In this document: positions 26,717 to 35,488 of the stretch, one piece after another
Position numbering within the stretch: position 1 is the first letter of the stretch
Layout: every line of letters starts with the position of its first letter
NCBI RefSeq assembly: GCF_001277995.1
Contig: NZ_CP009220.1
Location: 2,294,001-2,358,000, forward strand
From: Corynebacterium deserti GIMN1.010
Lineage (GTDB): Bacteria > Actinomycetota > Actinomycetes > Mycobacteriales > Mycobacteriaceae
Direction of reading: 5' to 3'
DNA length: 64,000 nt
Position numbers and translations under genes: made by a program
The notes under the pieces: model-generated
Databases searched by the model: none
The model's input: the letters and a program-made list of their open reading frames with translations, nothing else
What the model was told of the DNA's origin: nothing

Positions 26717-29002
26717 CTAGCTTCGGGTTGATTCCCCGGGTTCCAGCGCTTGGTGGTCGGTGACAACAGCCTCCTCCTGCTCGGCCATCGCAGGCTCTGC
26801 CACAGGTGGAGTTGGCGGGGTGAGGACGGATGGATTGTCAGTGTTGAAGGTCAACGTCAGGAAGGCGATGTGAGTTTCATAGCGATCAATTACGTCATCG
26901 ATCACTTGTTGTTTGCTAAGACCCATTAGGTCGTACCCCTCTGTACCGGTCTGATTGAACACTTCAAGGCGGTAGTAGGAATCCTCCGTTTGTGCGCGGC
27001 GGCCACCAAATGATGGAATTGGCGTAGATACTGGGGCGACAAAGTATTGGAAGCGTCGCTGGTTTTCAATGTTGACCAGCAGTGCGTGGGTCGGAATGTT
27101 TGATACGGGATCAAAGTCGCTGATCAGCTCGGTTTCGTAGCCAAGTCGTGTGAATTCTTTGTGCACGTCTTGAAGCGCGGGTTCAATGGTGGTGCGCACG
27201 AACTTCTCCACCTGCTGTTGGCTTGGGTAAGAACGCATGCTAGCAAGTCGTTGACGCCAGGTCTTCTCTGGGGCGTTTCCGCCGTCGGTTGCTACTTGAT
27301 GGCTGTGGAGTCGACGGCCTTCCATCTCGGCGCGTTCCATGCGCAGCACTTTGAGGAATGATGCCATGACCAGGTAAGCAATGATGGTCACGGGGAGGGC
27401 AAAGATAAGTGTGGCATATTCCATGGTGGTCACACCGCCGGCGAGCAGCATCGCAATGGTGAGGATTGCTGTAATTACTGCCCACAGGATGCGCAGCCAT
27501 TTGGCTCCGTCTTGGGCGGGATCTGGAATTGATGAGGAGAAGTTGGCCATCACCATTGCGCCCGAGTTTGCTGAGGTGAGGTAAAACAGCAGGCCAGACA
27601 GGGTCGCGAGACCCACCAAGAAGGTTGCTCCTGGGAACATCTCTAACAGTGTGTACCAGCCTTGTTCTGGGGATTCCATGGCTAGCTCGGCGAAAGCGTC
27701 GTTGCCATTGAGTACTTCATACATTGCCGAGTTGCCAAAGGTGGTGACGATGAGGAAGTCGCACAGCACTGGGACGGTGATTGCTGCAATGACGAATTCT
27801 CGCAAGGTACGGCCACGGGAAATGCGTGCAAGGAAGAGTCCGACGAAGGGTCCCCATGCCAGCCAGAATGCCCAGAAGAAGAGGGTCCATCCGGCCATCC
27901 AATCGGATCCGCCTTCTTCATAAACCATGGTTTGCAGGGATCGTCCTGGGAGGGTGTTGATGAAGCGGCCTATGTTTTCCACCATGCCGTTGAGCAGGAA
28001 TGAGGTTTGACCTGTGACAATGATGTACAAGATCATCGCACCAGCGCTCCATAAGTTCAGCTCTGAGATCAGTCGAATTCCTTTGTCCACGCCGGAAGTA
28101 CATGCAGCGATGGTGATGACAACTGCGACGATGACTAATGCAATTTGAAGACCAAGGCCGTCAGGCAGGCCAAAAAGCTTAGAAAAACCGACAGAGAGCA
28201 AAACGACGCCGATACCCATGGAGGTAGCGACACCCATGACGGTGCCAACGAGGGTGATAATGTCGATTGCATCTCCTGCACGCCCGCGGACTCGTTTGCC
28301 CAAAAGTGGGTAGAGAGCAGCACGAATGGATAGTGGCATGCCCCATCGATAGGCAAAGTATCCCATGGCCATTCCAAGCAAGGAGTACATCGCCCAACCA
28401 CCGATGCCGTAGTGGAACATGGTCCACACAACGGCGTCGCGGGCGGCTTCTGCAGATTCAGGTGCCGCGTCTGGTGGGGTGACGTATTGGGTGATGGGTC
28501 CTGTTACTGAGTAAAAGAGCATGTCAATGCCCACACCGGCAGCGAACAGCATGGACACCCAGGTAAAGAGGCTGTAGTGAGGTCGTGAGTGATCAGGGCC
28601 GAGACGTACTTTTCCTGTGCGAGACAACGCCACCCACAGGACGAATGCGATGACGATAAAAACTGTCAAGACGTAGTACCAGCCTAGGTTTTTACCAATA
28701 AAGCCGACAACGTTTTCCATCGTGTCAAAGGCATGGGCGGGTGCTGTCATTGCCCAGATAGAGAAGGCGAGAATCACCGCTGCACTAACACCTAGGACAA
28801 GCCAGTTTACTTTGGCTTCGCCGAAGACTTGGGCGCCTTTGGATAGCTCGTCTTTGGAGACCGGAGGGCGGTTTTGACGCTTTTCCTCTTCTTTGGGCGA
28901 TCGTGGTCGTCCACCCAGTTGGTCACGGTTGATTGATTCTCGGAGCGCGTGAGTGTCTTTCTCCTGGTCGGAACCTGGGTGACTCTGCGAATTGTCGCTC
29001 AC
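26717..29002 (-). CDS. betT: BCCT family choline/betaine transporter, BetT type
   Basis: 761 residues. A hydrophilic N-terminus of about 60 residues is followed by 12 transmembrane segments with the BCCT hallmark (WTLFFWAFWLAWGPFVGLFLARISRGRT near 375-405), then a cytosolic domain of about 200 residues (FVRTTIEPALQDVHKEF..., NQRRFQYFVAPV) like that of high-affinity choline carrier BetT. It should bring in choline or betaine with a cation, mainly under osmotic stress. The C. glutamicum carriers I know (BetP, EctP, LcoP) are about 600-630 residues, so this is a different member. No choline-oxidation genes are nearby. Confidence 0.85.
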   Translation of the reverse strand: MSDNSQSHPGSDQEKDTHALRESINRDQLGGRPRSPKEEEKRQNRPPVSKDELSKGAQVFGEAKVNWLVLGVSAAVILAFSIWAMTAPAHAFDTMENVVGFIGKNLGWYYVLTVFIVIAFVLWVALSRTGKVRLGPDHSRPHYSLFTWVSMLFAAGVGIDMLFYSVTGPITQYVTPPDAAPESAEAARDAVVWTMFHYGIGGWAMYSLLGMAMGYFAYRWGMPLSIRAALYPLLGKRVRGRAGDAIDIITLVGTVMGVATSMGIGVVLLSVGFSKLFGLPDGLGLQIALVIVAVVITIAACTSGVDKGIRLISELNLWSAGAMILYIIVTGQTSFLLNGMVENIGRFINTLPGRSLQTMVYEEGGSDWMAGWTLFFWAFWLAWGPFVGLFLARISRGRTLREFVIAAITVPVLCDFLIVTTFGNSAMYEVLNGNDAFAELAMESPEQGWYTLLEMFPGATFLVGLATLSGLLFYLTSANSGAMVMANFSSSIPDPAQDGAKWLRILWAVITAILTIAMLLAGGVTTMEYATLIFALPVTIIAYLVMASFLKVLRMERAEMEGRRLHSHQVATDGGNAPEKTWRQRLASMRSYPSQQQVEKFVRTTIEPALQDVHKEFTRLGYETELISDFDPVSNIPTHALLVNIENQRRFQYFVAPVSTPIPSFGGRRAQTEDSYYRLEVFNQTGTEGYDLMGLSKQQVIDDVIDRYETHIAFLTLTFNTDNPSVLTPPTPPVAEPAMAEQEEAVVTDHQALEPGESTRS

Positions 29003-29563
29003 TCATTACTCCTTCCCCATTTATCCATGTTCAGTTAAAGGCTCTGCCCCTCTGACCTCTGCAAAGCTCCACAGAACTTCTCAAAGCCGCAAGAAAGCGA
29101 GCACTTCTCAATCAGGCACGCCACACCTTAAGCTGCGCACCCGTGGTGTCTCGACGAACGCGGAAAATCCTCACACGCTTCATCAGCGCTGTCTTGTCGG
29201 TGCAGGTTTCATCTCCCACAAAAATCCACACTTAGAACGGGGCAGGTTGTGCCAGCACATTCCCTCAGTGGATCAAAATAGGCAGTGTTCAGTGCACCGC
29301 CATCAAGACAACAAAGTGATAGCTTATAGGTTCAGGGGCGCCATATCCAATGTTGCAGCATGGCATCCTTAGAAATCCCCCACCAAATTTCTCAGGATAC
29401 ACTCACATAAACCACCGTTAAGCACCCATTTTCAGGGGAATCGCACTAGTTCAGAAACAAAATGCCACAGAACCCTTACAATGAGGCACTGAGGCTCGTG
29501 CGAACCTTAATTCTGCTGACGCCCCTTTAACCAGTTAGCTTTTCCTATCAACAACCCCAAAAA
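29003..29563. other. 560-base intergenic stretch upstream of betT
   Basis: It should contain the betT promoter on the minus strand. No frame here has both a ribosome site and a recognisable product, and I see no strong hairpin or repeat. Confidence 0.4.
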
Positions 29564-30211
29564 TTACGCTGCAAGCCCCTCCTCCAGCTTGTCTCGCTGC
29601 GCTTCAAAGACGCGGATGGTGTCTTCTTCACTTGCTTGGATTCCGGCGACCACAACGTGGTGGTTTCCCACCTCTTGGATAAGCATGACGGAGGATCCGC
29701 GGTTGTCGGCAGTGACTTCGATGTCAAGCACATATCCTGTCGCGCCATTTGGTCCACCGTCGACTGGGGTGAAGATGTAGTTGGTGTTGTCCCCGGCGGC
29801 GACGGGTTCGGTGCAGTTGTCTACAACGTCGGCGTAGAGCGACATCGGGGAGAGTTCGTTGTCTTCGGGAGTGGAATAGAGGGCCACACCGATTTGGCTA
29901 TCACCTGAGGAGAAGACTCGGGAAGCGGTGGCAACTGTGGGTACTTCTGTTCCTTCGATGGCTTGGAGGGCTTCGCCGCAGGCGCCTTCGACATCTTCAG
30001 AGCCATGGACGACGGTGAGGTCGATCGGCTCGCCGGTAAGAGACACATCGTTGCCGTCGGTGACGTTGTTCAGGCCAGTTTCCGATGGGCTGATCAGCAG
30101 GTCGAAGAGGGGTTCTGCCTCAAGGGGTGGGGCTGTTGCTTCGCTGCTGCAGGAGGATAATCCCAAAGCGCCAATGAGTACCGGAAGGATGACAAGTTTG
30201 TTTTTCACCAC
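29564..30211 (-). CDS. Putative lipoprotein
   Basis: 215 residues with a clear lipoprotein signal: MVKNK, a hydrophobic core and lipobox LSSC at about residue 21. The mature part is acidic and beta-rich by eye, with two cysteine positions (DVEGACGEAL, VVDNCTEP) that could form a disulfide. I do not recognise a family. The gene is 48 bases downstream of the glutaminase gene on the same strand and may be read with it. Confidence 0.75.
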   Translation of the reverse strand: MVKNKLVILPVLIGALGLSSCSSEATAPPLEAEPLFDLLISPSETGLNNVTDGNDVSLTGEPIDLTVVHGSEDVEGACGEALQAIEGTEVPTVATASRVFSSGDSQIGVALYSTPEDNELSPMSLYADVVDNCTEPVAAGDNTNYIFTPVDGGPNGATGYVLDIEVTADNRGSSVMLIQEVGNHHVVVAGIQASEEDTIRVFEAQRDKLEEGLAA

Positions 30212-30259
30212 AGTTGTTTCTCCCCAATCAGATGTTTAATACTCAAAAATACCTGAGAC

Positions 30260-31501
30260 TTAAGAGAGCTGCCTGCACAGTGTCCCGTCGGAGAAGGTGA
30301 AGTCGGGCAAAACGTCGTCGGGGTCGAGGATCGCGACGGAGTAACCGGCATCGCGAATGCGCTTGAGGCCTTCTTTGATCATGCGGGTCGCAACTGGATG
30401 AAAAGTGAGCACGCGGCTGAGATCGAGGATGACGGTGTCGCCGGAGAATTCGTGGGAAACGATCGCGTGGAGGAAGGCTTCGCTGGCGGAGAAATTCATC
30501 GCGCCCTGCATGCGGATGTAGGTGGTGTCGCCGTCTTGGGTGATGGAACGCACGGCGTGGCCGGAGACTTGTTCGGTGGACATGAGGTGGAGACCCATGT
30601 CTTCGGAGAGTTGTTTGAAGATCTCGACGCCGCGGACGCTGTTGCCTTTGGGGTTGAGGCGTGGAGAGAAAGTGGCGATACCGAGTTGACCAGGCAGGAT
30701 TCCGATGAGTCCTCCGGCAACGCCGGACTTGGCGGGGATGCCTACGCTGGATAGCCATTGTCCGGCTTCGTTGTACATGCCGGCGGAGGCCATGACAGAG
30801 AGGGTGAGGCGGCAGACGCGGGCGTCGAGAAGCGTTTTTCCGGTGATCGGGTGCACACCGCCGGCCGCCAGCGTGGCCGTCATGACTGCGAGGTCGCGCG
30901 CGGTGACTTTGATGGAGCATTGCAGGGTGTAGCTGAGCACGGCATCGTGGGCGTCGTCGGCGATGACGTCGTAGTTGCGCAGCATGTGGGCGATGGAGAG
31001 GTTGCGGTCGGCGCCGGTGAGTTCGGAATCGCTCAATCCGCGATCAATGGTGAGTTCGCGCCCAGCCAGCTCAGAGAAATACGCTCGGAGTTTTTCCACG
31101 CGGTCTTCTACTGTGGAGTCGGGACCGTTAATCAACTGGTTGATCGCGATGGCGCCTGCGTTGATCATGGGGTTCATGGGGCGGTTTTCGCCGTCGAGGG
31201 ATAGTTCGTTGAAGGCCTCGCCCGATGGTTCCACGGCGACGGTTTTGAACACTTCTTCGGTGCCGCATTCCTGCAGGGCAAGCGCGTAGGCGAAAGGCTT
31301 GGAGATACTTTGCATGGTGAATTCAACGGAGTCATCACCCGCGCTGTAAATGTGTCCATCGACGGTGCACAGCGCCACTGCCAGTGGGTTTGGGTCGGCG
31401 GCTTTGAGTTCTGGGATGTAGTCGGCCACTTCACCGGAGGTGTTGTCGTGGACGTTGTCTAGAATTTCTTGCAGGTATTCAGGGATTGGCATCGTCAACA
31501 T
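30260..31501 (-). CDS. glsA: Glutaminase with C-terminal STAS domain
   Basis: 413 residues. The first about 300 are a serine-dependent glutaminase: FTMQSISKPFAYALAL near residue 63 with the Ser-x-x-Lys pair, RPMNPMINAGAIA near 105, and KSGVAGGLIG near 253. Residues about 320-410 form a STAS domain (DTVILDLSRVL), which may regulate or localise the enzyme. It turns glutamine into glutamate and ammonia. The start may be ATG 31501 or 31492. A motif copy GGCGTCGAGAAGCG lies at 30831-30844, read as TLLDA. Confidence 0.92.
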   Translation of the reverse strand: MLTMPIPEYLQEILDNVHDNTSGEVADYIPELKAADPNPLAVALCTVDGHIYSAGDDSVEFTMQSISKPFAYALALQECGTEEVFKTVAVEPSGEAFNELSLDGENRPMNPMINAGAIAINQLINGPDSTVEDRVEKLRAYFSELAGRELTIDRGLSDSELTGADRNLSIAHMLRNYDVIADDAHDAVLSYTLQCSIKVTARDLAVMTATLAAGGVHPITGKTLLDARVCRLTLSVMASAGMYNEAGQWLSSVGIPAKSGVAGGLIGILPGQLGIATFSPRLNPKGNSVRGVEIFKQLSEDMGLHLMSTEQVSGHAVRSITQDGDTTYIRMQGAMNFSASEAFLHAIVSHEFSGDTVILDLSRVLTFHPVATRMIKEGLKRIRDAGYSVAILDPDDVLPDFTFSDGTLCRQLS

Positions 31502-31539
31502 GCATGCCAGCCTACGGGTTATACTCAGGTCTCATCACC

Positions 31540-31765
31540 ACACCCGGAGGCACCCCTGAATACTCGGTCGATCGAATTGCCTCGAATGCCACTATTAATG
31601 ATGTCGCCAAAGTTGCGGGTGTGTCGCCGTCAACGGTGTCGCGGGCGTTTTCGCAGCCTGGCCGGGTAAGTTTTGCCACGGCTTGCCACGGCGGAGAAAA
31701 TTCGGGTGCCAGCCCTTGCCGTTGGCTATGGGCGCGTGGCCACCAGCGACATCCCCACTGGATTA
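31540..31765 (+). pseudogene. LacI family regulator fragment, frameshifted by a 10-bp duplication
   Basis: TINDVAKVAGVSPSTVSRAFSQPGRVSFAT is the start and hinge helix of a LacI/GalR DNA-binding domain. The frame then breaks at an exact tandem duplication of TTGCCACGGC (31673-31682 and 31683-31692). Removing one copy restores AEKIRVPALAVGYGRVATS, the expected end of the domain. The ligand-binding domain is missing; a different gene fragment follows at once. It lies upstream of gntK, so it may once have been a sugar-acid regulator (inference). Confidence 0.8.
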
Positions 31766-31769
31766 ATGA

Positions 31770-32135
31770 CCCGGCGAAGTCCAAGGCATCCCGAGTGCCA
31801 TGGTCGGCCGAAACGACGCGCTGCTTTTGGTTTGTGTCGTGGGAACGGTTCACGTGAAGTTCATCGCACCGCTCAACAAACACATCGAACCCGTCATGTA
31901 TAAGACTGGGCTGCCCACTTCTGAGGCTGCCGAGGAGTCCAACTCGGAAGACAGATTCCGCCAAGAAATGGCGTGGGTGTTGTACCAGCGGAACCCAAAC
32001 CGAAACGAAGGCTACGACCTGGTGATCAACACAGGCTCAATGACCTATGAGCAGATCGTAGAGTTGGTTGTGGAAACCTACACGAAGAAGTATCCAGACT
32101 ACGTCTGCGTCTCCCCGACACAGAATCCGAAATAG
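31770..32135 (+). pseudogene. Cytidylate-kinase-like protein, C-terminal fragment
   Basis: The frame reads PGEVQGIPSAMVGRNDALLL, then VHVKFIAPLNKHIEPVMYKTG, EDRFRQEMAWVLYQRNPNRNEGYDLVINTGSMTYEQIVELVVETY. This matches the C-terminal part of the cytidylate kinase-like family (P-loop NMP kinase fold). The Walker A end is absent, because the fragment is joined directly to the LacI remnant, so it should not be active. A terminator follows. Confidence 0.65.
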
Positions 32136-32141
32136 CCCCAT

Positions 32142-32175
32142 AACCCCGTGATGCGACCAGTCACATCATGGGGTT
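32142..32175. terminator. Terminator between the remnant and gntK
   Basis: Stem AACCCCGTGATG / CATCATGGGGTT with a 10-base loop, followed by TGTGG; no long T-run. Confidence 0.55.
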
Positions 32176-32211
32176 TGTGGTGTAGGTCTTACACATACCA
32201 CGACAAAAGGT

Positions 32212-32226
32212 TATGATATTACCTTT
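32212..32226. promoter_or_regulatory. Candidate GntR1/GntR2 operator upstream of gntK
   Basis: TATGATATTACCTTT closely resembles the site TATGATAGTACCAAT that I recall for GntR1/GntR2, the gluconate regulators of C. glutamicum. It lies about 58-72 bases before the gntK start, where a repressor relieved by gluconate would act. Confidence 0.55.
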
Positions 32227-32283
32227 AAGAAGTTTCGTGGACCACTCCCCATTTCAGGGCGTCCACCCAAGAAAGGATGAGAT

Positions 32284-32787
32284 ATGGCAACTCCCGAAGG
32301 TCTACACATTGTCGTCATGGGCGTCTCCGGTTGCGGCAAATCCACTGTTGGCGACACCCTCGCAGCCGAACTCGGAATCGACTACAAAGACGGCGACGAG
32401 CTTCACCCCCAGCAAAACATTGACAAAATGGCCTCCGGCCAAGCGCTTGACGACGACGATCGCGCCTGGTGGCTCGTCCAAGTCGGCAAATGGCTCCGCA
32501 CCCGCGACAACGGCGTCATCGCCTGCTCCGCATTGAAGCGTTCTTACCGCGACCTGATTCGCACCAAGTGCCCCGAAACCATCTTCGTGCACCTCCAAGG
32601 CTCCTACGACCTTCTCCTCTCTCGAATGAAGGCCCGCGAAGACCACTTCATGCCTTCTACCTTGCTGGATTCCCAGTTCGCCACATTGGAACCTCTCGAA
32701 GATGACGAAGACGCTAAGGTTTTTGACATCGCCAACTCCATCGAGCAGATCGTCGCCGACGCCGCCGAGTGGATCCGCACCAAGTAG
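32284..32787 (+). CDS. gntK: Gluconate kinase
   Basis: 167 residues, the standard length of a GntK/IdnK kinase. Walker A is GVSGCGKST at residues 13-21, DGDELHPQQNIDKMASG follows near 37, and ALKRSYRDLIR near 84. It phosphorylates gluconate to 6-phosphogluconate for the pentose phosphate pathway. The start ATG 32284 has AAGGATGAG upstream; the longer frame from 32213 was rejected. Control by GntR-type repressors is suggested by the operator-like site upstream. Confidence 0.95.
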   Translation: MATPEGLHIVVMGVSGCGKSTVGDTLAAELGIDYKDGDELHPQQNIDKMASGQALDDDDRAWWLVQVGKWLRTRDNGVIACSALKRSYRDLIRTKCPETIFVHLQGSYDLLLSRMKAREDHFMPSTLLDSQFATLEPLEDDEDAKVFDIANSIEQIVADAAEWIRTK

Positions 32788-33246
32788 CGCACCACCACTT
32801 GCAGATTGGCACCACAAATCGGGGTCAGGTTGGTAATTTTCGGTATTTCCAAGAGGGCCGGTGGCGTTTTTTGGTGCCAGACTCCGACCAATCGGTTACT
32901 GCACCACAAATTGTGGTGTGAGAGCTAAAGTGTGGTGCGGTTGAGTGTCCGCTATTCACCCGAGCCCCCAACCGCAACACACCACATCTCATATACGAGT
33001 AGATGTTGTGCTACCCGCGGATATTCCAAAAATCACACCAAACGGGACCGAAAAGTGCCCCTTCAGATCGCCGTTTAAGCGCCTTAAACTGCTCAATCCA
33101 AGCAACTACCCATTCGCAAAATCCGGCCTCTTAAAACGCCACCTCGGCGGCCCACATTGTGGGGCCACAAAACTACCCGGCACGCCGCCCACCGAATCAC
33201 TAAACTTTGGAGACAGAACCAACACACTTTCGGAAGGGCATTTCCC
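32788..33246. other. Intergenic stretch between gntK and pncA
   Basis: No gene. It holds two perfect dyads (32902-32918 and 33073-33089), several scattered GCACCAC words, and the ribosome site GGAAGGG of pncA. Confidence 0.45.
32902..32918. repeat. Perfect 8-bp dyad CACCACAA-A-TTGTGGTG
   Basis: Both arms match exactly around one central base. There is no T-run, so a protein-binding site is likelier than a terminator. The half-site CACCACAAAT recurs at 32812-32821. Confidence 0.5.
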
Positions 33247-33807
33247 ATGGCACGCGCATTGATCATCGTCGACGTTCAAAAAGATTTCTGCCCCGGAGGA
33301 TCACTCGCCACTGAGCGGGGAAATGAAGTAGCTGGCAAAATTGGGGCATTCCAGCAATCTCATGCCAGGGATTACGATGCGGTGGTTGCAACTCAGGATT
33401 GGCACATTGATCCAGGTGAGCACTTCTCTGACACCCCCGATTACAAGGATTCGTGGCCAGTTCACTGCGCGGCAAACACCGAGGGCGCGGCAATGAATGA
33501 ACACATCAATACCGACACCATCGACGAGTTTTTCCGCAAAGGCCACTACACCGCTGCATATTCCGGTTTTGAAGGCACCGCCACCTCCGAGGATCTCCTC
33601 CTCGCGCCGTGGCTGAAGGGACGCGACGTCACTGAGGTGGACATTGTTGGCATCGCCACTGACCACTGCGTCCGCGCAACTACCTTGGATGCGCTGAAGG
33701 AAGGTTTCACCGTCCGCGTGCTCACATCCATGTGTTCTGCGGTTTCTTTTGAAGCCGGCGACCGCGCGCTCGAGGAAATGCACGAGGCCGGAGCAATTCT
33801 GGTCTAG
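33247..33807 (+). CDS. pncA: Nicotinamidase
   Basis: 186 residues of the isochorismatase-like fold. The catalytic Asp is in DVQKDFCPGGSL near residue 8, the metal-site region is TQDWHIDPGEHF near 48, and the nucleophile Cys is in IVGIATDHCVRATTLDAL near 138. It converts nicotinamide to nicotinate for NAD salvage (and would activate pyrazinamide). ATG 33247 follows GGAAGGG. The next enzyme of the pathway, PncB, begins at 63730 in this window. Confidence 0.94.
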   Translation: MARALIIVDVQKDFCPGGSLATERGNEVAGKIGAFQQSHARDYDAVVATQDWHIDPGEHFSDTPDYKDSWPVHCAANTEGAAMNEHINTDTIDEFFRKGHYTAAYSGFEGTATSEDLLLAPWLKGRDVTEVDIVGIATDHCVRATTLDALKEGFTVRVLTSMCSAVSFEAGDRALEEMHEAGAILV

Positions 33808-33825
33808 AACCGCCAGAAACCACAA

Positions 33826-33865
33826 AAGGTGGCCACCTCCCCGAGAGGGGGATAGCCACCGTTTT
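33826..33865. terminator. Bidirectional terminator between pncA and the DUF3618 gene
   Basis: Stem AAGGTGGC...CTCCCC / GGGG...GCCACCGTT with a GAGA loop; A-run on one side and TTTT on the other. Confidence 0.65.
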
Positions 33866-33881
33866 AAGATTTCTTCTAGAT

Positions 33882-34157
33882 CTAGCGCTCAGAGAGCAGT
33901 CGCTGGATTTCCTTCAGGTCGTTGGCCTTCTTGCGACCACGAACAACGCTAAACACCACTGCGCCAACAACTACGGCGGCGACGCCGAGCAGAACCTTTT
34001 GAACGTTTGGCTCCTGAAGCTTTGCGGTTGCTTGGTTCTTTGCATCGTCGACAAGATTGGCAGGCTTGCTGCGATCAGCTAGCTCGTCGAGGGTGGAAGC
34101 CAACTGACGGCGGGTGCGCTCAATATCGCGCTGGATGTCTTCAATGTTGCGTGCCAC
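33882..34157 (-). CDS. Small DUF3618-type membrane protein
   Basis: 91 residues. It begins ARNIEDIQRDIERTRRQLASTLDELADR, the DUF3618 signature (amphipathic helix), then a linker and one transmembrane helix at about 58-75, and ends in a basic/acidic tail. Function unknown. The GTG start at 34157 was chosen because AGGAG lies 7 bases before it; the longer frame to 34190 has no such site. Confidence 0.8.
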   Translation of the reverse strand: MARNIEDIQRDIERTRRQLASTLDELADRSKPANLVDDAKNQATAKLQEPNVQKVLLGVAAVVVGAVVFSVVRGRKKANDLKEIQRLLSER

Positions 34158-34328
34158 TGCGCTACTCCTGATTGGTGTATCTGTGATCAACTAAAAATTT
34201 AACGCGTCATGAAAACCCGTTACTGGGAGTCCATATTACTGAACACTTGCGCGCGAGGTGCACCAGTCCCCGAATTCACCCCATATGCAAGGTATCTACA
34301 TCGAAGAGCACCGGCTATTGTGGAGTGC

Positions 34329-34805
34329 ATGACTGAAGTGAAGCGCCTTGACGTTGGAGATACCCCACCCGGATTTTCATTGCCTAATGATTCGGGTTCG
34401 ACCACCTCACTTGATGATTTCGCGGGAAAGCAAGTTCTAGTGTACTTCTACCCCAAGGCCAACACCCCAGGTTGCACCAAGGAAGCATGCGATTTCCGCG
34501 ATTCTTTGAGCAACCTCAACGACCTGGACATTGCCGTTGTTGGCATTTCTCCGGATCCAGTGGACAAGCTGGTGAAGTTCCGTGAGGACCATGAGCTGAA
34601 CTTCCCTCTTCTTTCCGATGAAGATAAGTCTGTGATGACCGCGTGGGGTGCGTTTGGTGAGAAGAAGAATTACGGCAAGATTGTTCAAGGAGTCATTCGT
34701 TCCACATTCCTCATCAATGCTGACGGCACTGTTGGCATGGCGAAGTACAATGTTCGTGCAACTGGTCACGTGGAACGCATCGTCCGCGAAATCACTGCGG
34801 CGTAA
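34329..34805 (+). CDS. bcp: Thioredoxin-dependent peroxiredoxin (Bcp/PrxQ)
   Basis: 158 residues. The peroxidatic and resolving cysteines are in TPGCTKEACDFRD near residue 45, five apart as in PrxQ. It reduces peroxides with electrons from thioredoxin in the cytosol. ATG 34329 has GGAG just upstream; the 40 extra codons of the longer frame are not like the family. fasR follows after 17 bases, so both may share a transcript. Confidence 0.93.
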   Translation: MTEVKRLDVGDTPPGFSLPNDSGSTTSLDDFAGKQVLVYFYPKANTPGCTKEACDFRDSLSNLNDLDIAVVGISPDPVDKLVKFREDHELNFPLLSDEDKSVMTAWGAFGEKKNYGKIVQGVIRSTFLINADGTVGMAKYNVRATGHVERIVREITAA

Positions 34806-34822
34806 ACCAGCTTAAAAACCTT

Positions 34823-35488
34823 ATGACATCAGACAAAGACACTGAACAATTGGAAGCGGCAGGCACTGAGATTTTGATGCCTCGTCGCCGTCCGGCACAG
34901 CAGCGCAGTCGTGAACGATTCAACCGAATCCTCACCGCTGCGCGTTCAGTGCTTGTCGATCTAGGATTTGAATCCTTCACGTTTGATGAAGTCGCTAAGC
35001 GTGCAGAGGTTCCGATCGGCACGCTGTACCAATTCTTCGCCAATAAATATGTGCTGATCTGCGAATTGGATCGTGAGGATACTGCGGAAGCTGTCGCGGA
35101 GTTGAAGAAATTCTCCGATCAGGTTCCCGCGTTGCAGTGGCCGGATATCCTCGATGAATTCATTGAGCACTTGGCAAGGCTGTGGCGCGATGATCCGTCT
35201 CGGCGGGCCGTGTGGCATGCCATCCAGTCCACACCGGCAACTCGTGCGACAGCTGCCGCGACGGAAAAAGAGATGCTGGAAATCATCGCGGAAGTTATGC
35301 GCCCGCTTGCCCGCGGTGCCGGCTACGAGGAGCGCATGTCACTGGCCGGACTGCTGGTGCACACGGTAAGTTCCCTGCTCAACTATGCCGTGCGCGATGT
35401 CAACAATTCCGAAGAGGACTTCGACAGCGTCGTAGAAGAAATCAAACGAATGCTGATTTCTTACCTCTTCTCTGTGGCTACTGGATAG
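34823..35488 (+). CDS. fasR: TetR-type regulator of fatty acid synthesis FasR
   Basis: 221 residues. The TetR DNA-binding domain is at about 25-75 (RFNRILTAARSVLVDLGFESFTFDEVAKRAEVPIGTLYQFFANK), and the rest is helical. FasR of C. glutamicum represses fasA, fasB and acetyl-CoA carboxylase genes and responds to acyl-CoA. The identity is supported by the neighbours: acpS converges on it with an 11-base overlap, and fasA lies 5.4 kb further. Confidence in the exact name rests on synteny and sequence memory. Confidence 0.85.
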   Translation: MTSDKDTEQLEAAGTEILMPRRRPAQQRSRERFNRILTAARSVLVDLGFESFTFDEVAKRAEVPIGTLYQFFANKYVLICELDREDTAEAVAELKKFSDQVPALQWPDILDEFIEHLARLWRDDPSRRAVWHAIQSTPATRATAAATEKEMLEIIAEVMRPLARGAGYEERMSLAGLLVHTVSSLLNYAVRDVNNSEEDFDSVVEEIKRMLISYLFSVATG

